A stretch of 64,000 bases of DNA from Sphagnum compactum (lineage: Eukaryota; Bryophyta; Sphagnopsida; Sphagnales): positions 2,790,001 to 2,854,000 of the forward strand of contig OZ234495.1 of the NCBI GenBank assembly GCA_965153455.1. Direction: 5' to 3'. Below are positions 23,701 to 34,969 of this stretch, one piece after another. How positions within the stretch are numbered: position 1 is the first letter of the stretch; each line of letters opens with the position of its first letter. A program made the translations under genes and the position numbers. A model generated the notes under the pieces. That model did not search any database and was not told the origin of the DNA. It saw nothing but the letters and a program-made list of their open reading frames with translations.

Positions 23701-26102
23701 ACGTGCAGTTGGGTGACACTGGGAATGCATTTTCAGTGTTTGAGGACATGGCCAATGCTGGTATCAAACCTGATATTGTGACCTACAATATACTGGTCAA
23801 TGCCTTCTGCAGAAATCAACAAATGGACAGAGCGATGCAGCTACTTGTACGAATGCGAGAAGGGGGTAATGTGCCTACATTTCAGACGTACACCACAATT
23901 ATTGATGGGTTCATGAAGGTTGGAGATGTACCAATGGCACTTGAAATTGTACATAATATGAAGATGGAGGGCTGCCGCCCAACTGCTGCAACATATAATG
24001 TTGTAATGAACGGGCTTATGCGTGATGGCCAGGTCTGTGTGATGATTTCTTGTCCACTGTCTGCATTTCTGTGTCACTCTGTGCAGCTTTCAGGGCTACT
24101 GTCTAATCAGCCCCAGCCCATACATGTTCTTAGTGACAAATTTGCTCTGGGTGCATCTGGTACGGGAGACTATAAAATCTGACTTGAATCAGTCCTCGTA
24201 CGGATATGTACTGTTGTGATTTGCAACTGCATCCTACTCTAGAGCCAGGCACTTGTGATAGTTTTATTCTTGATATCAAGTTGTTGTGAACTGATTGCAG
24301 ATGGAGAGGGCTGCATCAATTATTGATGAAATGGTGCTAGCAGGTGTAGTACCAAATGAACGCAGCTATACCACCCTTATGGAAGGATATGCACGTGTAG
24401 GTGAAATTGGGAAATCATTCCAGTATTTCAATCGCATAAAGGATGAGGGTTTGAATGTGGATGTAATATCCTATGGTTCCCTCCTCAAAGCTTGCTGTAA
24501 GGCTGGACGCATGCAAAATGCAATTGCAGTCACCAAAGAGATGACAAGTGCGGGCTTCCCAATGAATAACTTTATTTACAACATACTTCTTGATGGGTAT
24601 TTGTAATACAACTTGGTGCCTATCAAAGTTGTGCTTCACTTTGTGCATTGATATTTTCTGTATAGAGCTTTGGATTTGTGGTAAAGCATGTTTGAGCATC
24701 TATATTCATATCAGTAATAGTCTGCAAGGGCACTCAAATGTGTGCAAGTTACACAGTGGGTTTGATTCAAGAACAGCATCCTGAATCTCTCTTTTGATAC
24801 TTTTTATGGGGAATTTGGTGATGTTTATGTACTGCTCTTACTAAAAATGACTTTTTTGTACATGTGAGGGTACAGGTGGGCCCAGCGAGGGGATATGTGG
24901 GAAGCATCCGATATCATGCAACAAATGCGACAGCAAGGTTTCGCTCCAGACATCCATTCTTACACATCATTTGTCAATGCCTGCTGCAAGGCTGGTGACA
25001 TGCAAGTATGTCCACCCTAAACCCTAAACTCAGGGCCCTCACACTGGAGGCGGGCTGCAACCAAATCCTCATGAATCAGTTTCCAGTTTTGCAGGGATGT
25101 GCTGTTGTCTGCATCCTTTTCCTCTTGATAATAGTGCTGAGTGTAGGTTGACAAGAACGCTTGGAACACAAAAACAGGTCTTTCCAGTTGTGGCAATGGA
25201 TACACCAGATGCCATATGACCTCTAAAGCTAGCACCTGAGTTTACTGGTATAGATGACCAACCAGGAACCATGGTTCCACAATCATATAATGCTTGCCTC
25301 CAAGAGGAGACTTTGCAGTGTATGGGAGAGGCTCTTGATCATACGAGCTCTGCCTAGCATCAGAGATTTTCTTTTTCTACCCTGATACAGAACTGGCATG
25401 ATGCTCTAATACAGAGAGCAATGGAGACAATGGAGCAGATGAAACAGATGGGGGTGCAACCTAACCTGCGAACATACACAACCCTCATCCATGGATGGGC
25501 TTCTGCATCATACCCAGAGAAAGCCTTAGCATGCTATGATGAGATGAAGGCTGCTGGATTGAAACCAGACAAGGCCCTCTTCCATTGCATCATGACTTCT
25601 TTACTTTCACGAGCAGCAGTAGCACGTGAAACTGTCTTTGATGGTGTGCTGAGGGTAACCTCAGAAATGGTGGACCTAGGCCTTTGTGTGGATCTTGCTA
25701 CTGTGAGACACTGGCAGAAGTATCTGGTGAAGGCAGAACGGTGGTCAGGTGACCTGACCCAGGCAGTTGAGAGAATCTTTCCACCAGGTAATGACTGCAG
25801 GGAGCAGAATGAAATGGTGTAAGTCTCATGCTGTGTCAATATGCTGTAGATTCATGCTGGTTCATGAATGGTAATCTATTGAGCAAACTGGTGTAAGTAT
25901 TCAGTATCTCTTCAATTCCACTCACTTCACTATACTGAGTCTTGGACAATTGTTGGCAGATTGGAATTCAGAGCTGGAAGTGAGAAGAAAGGAGGATGCA
26001 GCGGTTTCTTTGGAGGGTTCACACATAGTGGACACACAACCAGAAGGTCATCTGCAAGAAGAATGGGTTTCAGAAGAGGATGAGGCTTCAATGGTTAACT
26101 GA
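20728..26102 (+). CDS. PPR4: PPR4-like RRM plus pentatricopeptide protein
   Basis: Twelve exons read in consistent phase: 20728-21534, 21783-21908, 22115-22242, 22442-22582, 22830-22916, 23136-23289, 23449-23508, 23604-24032, 24301-24596, 24876-25005, 25415-25787, 25960-26102. They give 957 residues, about the family's usual length. A Ser-rich leader of ~150 residues looks like a plastid transit peptide. One RRM follows (RNP2 IFVGNL, RNP1 RGFCFVFF) and ends in a basic ERERREERERW tail. Next come more than ten PPR repeats, for example 'FERMRATGIDPNVHVYT', and the conserved end 'RIFPPDWNS'. Repeat order and tail match maize and Arabidopsis PPR4, which bind the first intron of plastid rps12 and are needed for its trans-splicing. 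The exon 6/7 intron uses a GC donor (CAG|GCAAGT). ATG 20728 was chosen because it opens the frame after the teloboxes. No breaks were seen. Confidence 0.92.
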
Positions 26103-28616
26103 TCAAATCAATCATTTGTCCAGTAGAACCTCGGATTTTGTAGTAATGTAGGTTAGGGGCTACATATTCTGAGAATGCACTCTTGTCAAGCAGGATCCAT
26201 TAGTGAAGTATTGGATCAGCAGAGACATGTCGTCTTTGCATGTACTGTATCCTCCCAATTCAAGCAAAGAAGCTGTGATCATCCTTGGGCTTGGAAGAAT
26301 TTCAGCACAGATGAAGCAGAGGTGAAAGGTTGAACTCAATTGGAGATGCACCAATCATTGGTGAGCAAAGTAATCAACTTTGTGCACTTCTTTCTTTCCT
26401 TCCCCCACCTCCATTTCCTTCATTTGGAAGGCTTGTTCAACCTTCTGGGTTTTTTGTGTGGTCTTTTACACAAGGTATTGAGCTTTGTTTTCTCCGCAAG
26501 TGAAAGACAAAACTTGTTTTAGTTGGTGCAGGCAGCGGAGTCCATTGATGCTTCTATCCTTATGAAGAGATGAGGTTTATGAACTTTGCAAAACATGAGA
26601 ACTGTGGAGGAGTTTACATATAGTGGATGGATCAAGAATATCCAACCAAAATGGGAGGCACAGCAGGTCTGGTCTGAATATGGACTTCTCACAGGAATAA
26701 TGATCAAAAGTTGTTAGTGAGGATCAGAGAGTAACTGGTATGTAGCTTGATGTAAGATAATGATTGCGGAGACTTGTTGCAACTTGTTATCAGTAATCAT
26801 CCCAAGAAGCAATGATTTGTCTTCTAGTTGAATTAGATCTTGGCCTTCATCCTCACTAGGCAGTACATTCTCATAGTAAGGTCACATTTTGCCACACAAT
26901 CTTCTTAATGGTTTTTTCACAATGGATTAGAAATTTGTGCTTCCTTCAATTTGATGAATGGACTTGCCCGTTAAAGTACTAGTGTGGGAATGAAGTATTT
27001 AAGTTTCTTGAATGAAAGCGCAGGTTATGAACATGCTGATGACTTTTAAGTCATTTTCTGAGTTCCATCATGCTGGAATAACCAGAAATTGGCTACATTG
27101 AGATAGTTGCTACTAAACTAATGTAAAATTCTTTTCTTTATCTGGATAAATTAATGACTCAATACAATGGAGGCACCCAAGCTCTCAAGGTTCTAACAAG
27201 GTTAATGCAAAGCCAATGGAGTAAACCATGCATTTGCAAGACAGCCCTGCACAGCAAGTTAGGGACCCATCAAGATTTCATCACAATAGAATTAATGTTT
27301 TTGTTGTGTAAGCACCTGAATCTATGGTTAATTTACAAATGTCTCTCAATTCCAATTTTAATCCTAACTCTTCCTCTTCTGCCAGTCATGAGGCCAAGCA
27401 TTGTCCTATTGGTTTGCATGGGCACTTTTTGTTTGAGTAGCACTGGACCATAAATCAAATCACAAAACAGTCACAAACACATTCTAACATCCAAAGGACT
27501 TTCACACAACCTGTTGGTAATAATTCATAGAGAGCTTCTGACACTTACCATATCATTCCAGAAAGGACTTCAACTCTCCATTTTCCTTCATCTCCAACAG
27601 AATGTCACAACCTCCATGGAGCTCTCCCTTATGATAGAGCTGCAGGTATGTGGGTCAATTTGAATCCATCTTTATCACTTGCTCAACATCCTCATCTGTG
27701 AGTATTGAAGCTTCCTCCCTCATTGCTCACTACCTTGATGCCAAATCCACAGCAAGGTTTATCAGGTGTTCCTTTCATCAACAACATTGTTTTTGACAAT
27801 TGAATTATATTCCTTGGCCAGCATTCTATATTTTCAGCTGCTAGCAACCTCTTTCTCAATATGGACCTTGATGGAACAAAGCCCAAATCAATGTCAGTTT
27901 CTTATTTGGTAAATGAGTATGGAGAAGTAGTGTTAAATTGTTTTGAGTTTTTCACTAAAAGGTGATGACTTAAGTGGAAAAAAGTGATGATGCTTGTACT
28001 CAAAAAGTGGCAATGCAAAGGGGGCAAGTGAGTGACAATTTGATCTAACAGACTATCAAGTTATATGTAGTGTAGAAATGGAATTATTGCTTTAATAGTG
28101 ACTATGGTGTTATATTTCAAATTGTTATGCCTTGAATGATAAGGCTGAAAGGCAAAGTCAGCAGCCCATCCTGGTGGCATCCCAATCGACACAAATGATG
28201 TAGCAGACTAAGCTTCTCAGAACTAAATCCACACATCTCAGTTTTTTAAGCCACTAAAGTTGTGAAATCCCTATAGCACATTATGAGAAACAAGTTACAG
28301 GTTGTGAGACAGAAGGAAAAGCTCAAAGAAAATGGCTTGGAGATACAAAGTTTCCAAACCTCGTCATGCAGTTGCAGGATCCAGCTAATTCAAAATCCTT
28401 CACAGATCTCATTTGCCTTCTGATAACTAGAAACACCAAGGACACACCAAATCAAGCTTCCCCCCTGGCTTACAAAGGAGCATACTTCAGCCTGCTCTCT
28501 AATAAGACCCACTCATGATCATAGATGCTGACAGTGACAGAAAACACAGACCCCACTCCATGGACAACAATCTTTCTACTGGCCTGAAAAGACAGCTTCA
28601 CTGGTAGCAAACAGCT
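26103..28616. other. Convergent intergenic region, PPR4 and RS2Z 3' ends
   Basis: The two genes point at each other across about 2.5 kb. Both 3' UTRs presumably lie here. No gene, TIR pair or strong repeat was recognised; short open frames (27154-27453, 26340-26522) have no motif. Confidence 0.5.
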
Positions 28617-31600
28617 CTAGTCTGAAATATCCCGCTCAGCGGAGGGACTGTGGCTGCGATCATTGTCATGAAGATGAGAAACCTCATGCTCCACCCTTGG
28701 GCTATCTGGACCCGCATCCACACCAGGGCTACGAACATTAGCTCCAGACTTGCCATTGCCAGCTTGACGACCAGGGCTCAGGCTGCGTTTTCTAGGGCTA
28801 AGACTGCGGCTCACTCGAGCATTGCGGCGCCGTGGAGGGGTGGGGCTGCGACTTCGGCCATCTCCCCTAGGGCTGAGTGAATTGATCTCCCGAGCAGTTT
28901 TATGGGGTGGACTGCTGCTCAGAGCTGGGCTGTGGCTTCGAGCACCAGTGATTGGCTTGCGACGGTTATTCTTAGCAGGACTGCGGCTCCCTCTCTTTGG
29001 TGACGGACTGCAATAACGGCACAGTCATCCCAAACTTTTAGTACTAATCTTTGATCATAGATTTTACAAAAATAAGAATCCTCCAGATTCACCAAGCAAA
29101 AATCTAGATCCTTGATTTTCCAAGAATACTGGATCACCTTCAGTTTGGATCCACAAATATGATGCCATACAATAACAGATCATAGTATGTAAAAACTTAC
29201 AGTAGAATGACTCCCTTTAGATGGTTGACAAGTAATTAAGGTTACTTGGAACAAGAACTCTTCAGTTACACTCCAATTCTATACATCAGAAAAATTCACC
29301 TTAGACTCCTGCTGTTGAAGCTTCTGCTACGGCTCCTGCCATGCCTAGAACCACGTGGTGGTGAGCCTCGTGGTGTGTAAGATCGAGAGCGTGAACGAGA
29401 CCCACCCTTGTCTCGGTCATGCCTGCCCCTGTACATACATGTGTACCAAAGGTATGTTACAATTAAACTGAAGTCTGAACCAGTTTTGTTTAGGTGACAA
29501 AAAACAGCTTCAAGTGAAGGCTAAATGTGCCATGACTAAAAGAGATCTGGTTGTTCATCAAGATGCAAGTGGCTTATTTTACAGCTAGCCCTCTCCCTGC
29601 ATGTTTGCCATGCATGTGAAACAGAAGAGATCTGCAGAGCTTGCAGCATTCAATAAATAGATGGGTAAACCTGCTTCTGGAACACAATATGCCAAGCAGG
29701 AAGTAATGTGTGCAATCTCTATCATGAATATGGCAGATTTGCAGATAAAAGCAAGTCGAACCTGCTTGTAGGCTGGGGACTATTGTGGCAATTGCGCTCA
29801 ATGTGACCCCGTTGACCACATCGATAGCACTTGTCTCTCCAGTCCCCAGCCTTGCAGTCACGAGCCCAATGGCCATCATTTCCACAGTTGTAGCATCGCC
29901 CAGTTCCAAGAGGAGCCCCTCTGTCACCACGATCTCCACGGCTTGAGCCCCACCCACCCTGTAATCATAGGTGAAATGTAAGTCCACCCTGCACAGATTA
30001 AGACAAGCTCCATGGAACCCTGGACAACAATGAGAACAATACTTATCACACCTGGAGTACTCCAGCATTGGAACAAAGTGAAAAACATACCCTTATCAGG
30101 TGACTAATATGATATTGACTACAAATTGTGGTGTGTGAGAATATCAGAGTTTACTTGTGAGACTCACAAGAGATGTTGCATCCCTTGTGAGAAGGTGCAG
30201 CTAGCATATTACGGAAAATACAGCCTGTCCTAATAACCATCCAGCTGATAAACCATCTAAAACTATCCAGACTCACAATGACCTTCAGGTGACTTCAGAT
30301 CAAACAATGCTAGAAGTTTGCTGGCAAGCTAGCTTACAGTACCATGCCTGGATAATGACACAGACTGCCACAAACCACCTTCCACATCAGGAGCAGGAAA
30401 TCAACAGAAGTATGAGAAAAGATTCACTCAAATTCTCAAGTACATGGTTACAGACTGATCAAATGTAAGAGTTGTGAGCACACACAAACTCTTCAACAGA
30501 AAACCAAGATGAAAGATCATTTCAGGAAGGGAGTGACTAGTTTAACAGTTTCATGACCACTGTAACTGTCCAACAAAAACTGCCACAAAAATTAGACTAG
30601 TTTGCCTCAAAACCAAAGTCATTGGGCCATTGAAATTAGAATTTTGTGTGCAGAACAGCTGAAAGTCGTCACTTCTCTCTGTCACAACTTTAACAAAATG
30701 AAGATCAGATAACCAATAAGTAGTACAGACTACAGACCTCCAATGGGAAAGACACCACTAGACATCATCAGAACAAAATCTTACCACCTCGTGTGCAGCT
30801 ACAGGCTCCCGTGCACCTCCAGGTCCTCTTGGTCCCTGAAATAACACCTCCATTTCTGTCATGCAAAGAACCAACTCACATGCCCTACATTCTCTTCCCA
30901 AGGAGAAAATTTATCAGAATGTGGTTTTACCACAATGTTAAAATTCACAATGTTGAAACTTTCAAGACAACCACAGAGAAATGTCAAATTCTCACAGAGA
31001 CAGCAACTCACCCGACGGGCAAACTCAACAACCAGACGAGTTCCTTCAAAGTCCTTTCCATTCAGATAATGGCAGGCATCGTCTGCATCTCGTGGATCGC
31101 CAAACTCCTACATGCCCTCCATCATAATAACACTCAGACAGCAGCATCTCCCAGCCACTAACTGCCTCCTCTTCCTTCTCATTGGTCAAGACCACAATAA
31201 GACCAAAAGAGGAACAGATCTAAAGTCACACAAATAGATGAAATCAACATTCAAGCTGGCATTATGTCTGCTTCTAAATCTATAGTATATGAGTGCAGTG
31301 AGCATCAACTACTCCAGCCTACACATGGAAGTCAACAACAGTTTTAACTTGTGTATCTATGAGATTGCAGACAAAACTCACAACAAGTCCTCACAGGTAA
31401 CCGTTGAATCAGTTCCAACGAACCCATAAGGAACACAACAGGAACAATAACATTACGAGCAGAAAATTATGTACAAACAGAACCTTTGAAAGAAGGCAGT
31501 AAAGCACTAGGGATGAAGAGACACTTGAATCATTCTTGGTTGGCAAAATTCAGATCATTCTTTTCCTTCTACAATAGAACTTCATGGACACAGATACATA

Positions 31601-33076
31601 CTCCATGGTAAGGCATAGCACAGTTATAAGCTCTTGCTATGGCCCAGATTATTGTGCACAACAGTGGGAAATGGAAGATGGGCAGGACCAGGTACTCACA
31701 ACAAATGCAAAGTCGTGCTTCATATCCACATCTCGAACACTGCAGAAATGCGAGCACCACCAACACACACAGAGACAGACAGAGGCAGCGCACCCACGGA
31801 TCACCGCGTGTCAGAGGCCACCCACACCCTTAATCGAGCATTCGCCATGTCAAGTCATGCCACCCTATGCATGTATGATTTGTATGTACTGAAAGTATGC
31901 ACATCACTAGATACAGAATCGCGCCTAGATGCACCAGTAAGTGCCCTCCCCTCCATGGGCAAGGACCACCAATTTGCCAGCACAGTCATCCCTCTCACCA
32001 AAGACCTCACCAGCCAGATGGAAAGAACCCACCAACCTTCATCCACATACCATGTGAGTGAGACACTGCTTGTGTACTGTCCAAAGGTGAATAAGGGCTG
32101 ACATGAAGGCACCAGTCAACAACATGTGGAGCATCCAGCAAGATGGAGGAAAAAAGAAAGGGAAAATTCACAGGGAGCCTCGTCAAGTCCCAAGGACTCT
32201 TAACAAAGTATCAGAGCCATACAGGGAAGGTGAGAAAGAGGAGGAGACCATGGGCTGAGCACCTGTTCCCATTCTGCTGTCATACACCATCAAAAGAGAA
32301 AGACAGAGAGGTAAATGGACTACCGCTGGAAATGCAACCCCCGACTTAAATGCAACTACCTGACTTTGTCAGGCATGGCTTCAAGGCTTTTGGACATGAC
32401 CACTAAATAGTAGCAGCATATCACAGTGTGAAAAACTCAACGAAAAAAACCCATTTCCGAACACTGGAAATCCCTGCCAAAGGAAAGACAGGAGCTACAC
32501 ATACCCCAGATGCAACCCTATTGACTCGGTTCCAGTATGCTCATCATATATAGCAGCAAGATAGCTGCACTGCACGTCATTAGGCAGATATTTTGACAAT
32601 ATCCTTCTCATCAACATCATCCTCGTCCAAAGACGACCGTTTCAATGGTTGTTAGTGCGGATCGGTTAGTGCAGATCGGTGATACCAGGCATGAGAAGAT
32701 GATGTCTCCTCAGGCCAACACATAAAACACAACTTCTCCTTACCTTATTGCACTAACACACTCTAAGATTCTGAAACCGCCATAACTTCCTAACCCTCAA
32801 GAGACGCCATGAGCGTCCATACCCCACAGAAACGCCGTAACTTCCTAACCCTCAACAGACGACATAAGCGTCCATATGCCACAAAAACACAGAAAAATGC
32901 ACAGAATGAAGACGGCCTTACCGGCCATACTTCGTGAAGAGATCCTCCAGATCGCGGCTGCGTATACGGCTGGTCAACCTACCAACGTAGAGCCGAGTCG
33001 GCCCTCCCCGGTCACGCTCCCGCTCTTCGTAGCGGCCTCCACCACCCCCGTAACGAACCTCTCTGTCTCCCCGCAT
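28617..33076 (-). CDS. RS2Z-type SR splicing factor (RRM, two zinc knuckles, RS/SP tail)
   Basis: Seven exons on the minus strand: 33076-32922, 31739-31700, 31107-31012, 30835-30785, 29958-29762, 29428-29300, 29007-28617. They give 352 residues. The N-terminal RRM reads '[20 protein letters not shown]', '[24 protein letters not shown]', with RNP1-like KHDFAFVEF. Two CCHC knuckles follow in exon 5 ([14 protein letters not shown] and [14 protein letters not shown]). The rest is an RS/SP-rich tail in exons 6-7 with dipeptides such as SRSRSRS and repeated SP. This order defines the plant-specific RS2Z subfamily, nuclear pre-mRNA splicing regulators. Arabidopsis members are ~285-290 residues, so the tail is longer here. 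Introns 1 (1.18 kb) and 2 (0.59 kb), which split the RRM, are the longest; in this family such an intron is often alternatively spliced for autoregulation. An uninterrupted (GT)n lies 16 bp upstream of the ATG. Confidence 0.93.
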
Positions 33077-33092
33077 CCTTCCTGTCCCGTAT

Positions 33093-33117
33093 ACACACAC
33101 ACACACACACACACACA
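33093..33117. repeat. (AC)n microsatellite in RS2Z leader
   Basis: About twelve AC units on the plus strand, followed by A8 and a CT-rich stretch. On the gene strand this is (GT)n in the leader just upstream of the start codon. It is likely length-variable. Confidence 0.95.
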
Positions 33118-33369
33118 AAAAAAACTCTCTGTGTCTCTCTCTCTTATCTTTCTGTGTCTCAGTTTGTGTGCTTCAGAGGATTTGTGTGTCTATCTCTGTC
33201 GATATTTGGCTACAAATAGAAACCCTTTCTATTTCCCACTCGAGCAAGTAAGCGTAAAGAGCAAGTTTCTCCCAGAAGACGAACTGAAGCTCAACTTTGA
33301 GAAGAGTAAAGGAGAGTTGCTAACGGATAGGAGAGCTCCTTCTCCTCCTCCGCTTAGACAAGGAAAGGG

Positions 33370-33490
33370 GTAAATGTGTGGGCGGAAAGGGAGGCCGGGA
33401 GTGGTATGGCCGGCGTCGCGGGGGGCGCTCTCCCGCGTGCATGTGCGCGGCAATCTTTTTGCGGCCGACTCTCGGCACGTCACCAGGCGA
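33370..33490 (-). promoter_or_regulatory. GC/CpG-rich promoter-proximal block of RS2Z
   Basis: An abrupt GC-rich patch (CGCGGGGGGCGCTCTCCCGC and neighbours) about 300-400 bp upstream of the RS2Z start codon, within AT-rich surroundings. Position suggests the promoter or first leader segment. No TATA box was identified. Confidence 0.4.
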
Positions 33491-33544
33491 TTAGGTACTG
33501 GAGTGTCGTTTAAGGTACTTAACTCCAATCATTCATCCACTGTA

Positions 33545-33812
33545 CCCAAACCATTCATCCATTTTGAATAGTTCAACTACTTTTGTATTTAGGATGGAGC
33601 CACAGGTACAGACCGACCATTGTGCCCATGCCACTGCCCATTCCAAAATTTTGGCTCGCCCAAATTCCTCAACGAAATGCGGAAATAGCCCTATTTCATT
33701 GAGGAATTTTGGACAAAACCAACTGGGCAGCAAAGCAGGCACAAATGGCATGTACCCACCGGCACAGTCCAAAATACAAAAGTATTTTAAGTCCATCCAA
33801 ACTGGATGAATG
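33545..33812. mobile_element. Foldback (hairpin) MITE-like element
   Basis: The whole segment is an imperfect inverted repeat. The left arm starts CCATTCATCC and continues through ACTTTTGTATTT, GGTAC, ATTGTGCCC, GCCCA to AAATTCCTCAACGAAAT. The right arm read in reverse has the same order: CCATTCATCC, ACTTTTGTATTT, GGGTAC, TTTGTGCC, GCCCA, AATTCCTCAATGAAATAG. Arms are roughly 125-135 bp with a small loop at about 33679-33690. It lies upstream of the RS2Z promoter block. No coding capacity. A target-site duplication is not obvious. Confidence 0.75.
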
Positions 33813-34350
33813 GGCATGGTGGAATTTGCAAACTGGGTATGTGAAATTTGATCAATGGTTAGGTTAGGTTAGGTCAGGTAGACCCCAGAAGAGGGGTCTT
33901 TTTGTGCCTTGTGAGAAGAGGGGACTGAAAAGATGCAGAAAAAGACCATATGAAAATCCATCATGTACTTTGTTTTGGGCAACACAAAATGGCCTTTATA
34001 TTAGCATCCAACCATTGGATTGAATTCAGGTTTCAAGGGAGAAAGCTTGGCATAGTTGTTTTGAATCAAGATCAAGTCTCCAATTCAGAATCCGACGGTG
34101 CATGTTCCATCTAGAGCCAGTTTTGTTAATTGGGTAATTCCTAATTTTTGGTCTGAACTAACCAATTGGTCTTTACTAACCAATTAGTCTTTTAGACCAT
34201 GGGTTTAGGGCAAGATTCAGGACACTCTTTGTTGTTTTTAACAATGTGGAATTACAATGCTCTTTAAGTTGGCTCCCATCTTAGCTCGCACTTTCTCAAG
34301 AGATTGATTTCCATGAGCGAATTCTATAACTTGGCAAATTGTCTTGAAGA

Positions 34351-34969
34351 TCCTTCCAATTGAGGTCTAATTCAACACCATATCCTTGAAGTAGACTCCA
34401 ACATACAACTCATTGGAAAAGCTATGGAATTTTTGATATAAGGTTATACAAAGTATTCAAACTATAACATTCCATGCAAAAGACCATTATAGATTGAGGA
34501 AGACATTGAGGATGTGAATATCTTGGGACTATTTATTCACCAAATTGGTTGCAAAACTATGGTAAGTTTGTTGAGTAGAATGCTTAATTCAAGGTTTATT
34601 TGTTGTCTAATTCATGATTGTTGTCATGACATTTTAATGTGCACAACACTCATTGTTTGGATCTTCCAATTGAGGTCTAATTCAACACCATATCCTTGAA
34701 GTAGACTCAAACATACAACTCATTGGAAAAGCTATAGAATTTGTGATATAAGGTTATACAAAGTATTCAAACTATAACATTCCATGCAAAAGACCAATAT
34801 AGATTGAGGAAGACATTGAGGATGTGAATATCTTGGGACTATTTATTCACCAAATTGGTTGCAAAACTATGGTAAGTTTGTTGAGTAGAATGCCTAATTC
34901 AAGGTTTATTTGTTGTCTAATTCACGATAGTTGTCATGACATTTTAATGTGCACAACACTCATTGTTTC
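34351..34969. repeat. Two-copy 310-bp tandem duplication
   Basis: 34351-34660 is repeated nearly exactly at 34661-34969, beginning with CTTCCAATTGAGGTCTAATT and ending at ACACTCATTGTTT. There are only a few substitutions. Each copy has a short frame starting MNILGLFIHQIGC with no known domain. Confidence 0.95.

Noticed and set aside
25010-25028. CCCTAAACCCTAAA telomere-like sequence
   Set aside because: Only two units inside a PPR4 intron; too short for an interstitial telomere block.
33372-33571. Frames in the GC-rich block upstream of RS2Z
   Set aside because: Composition-driven open frames without domains; better explained as promoter or leader sequence.
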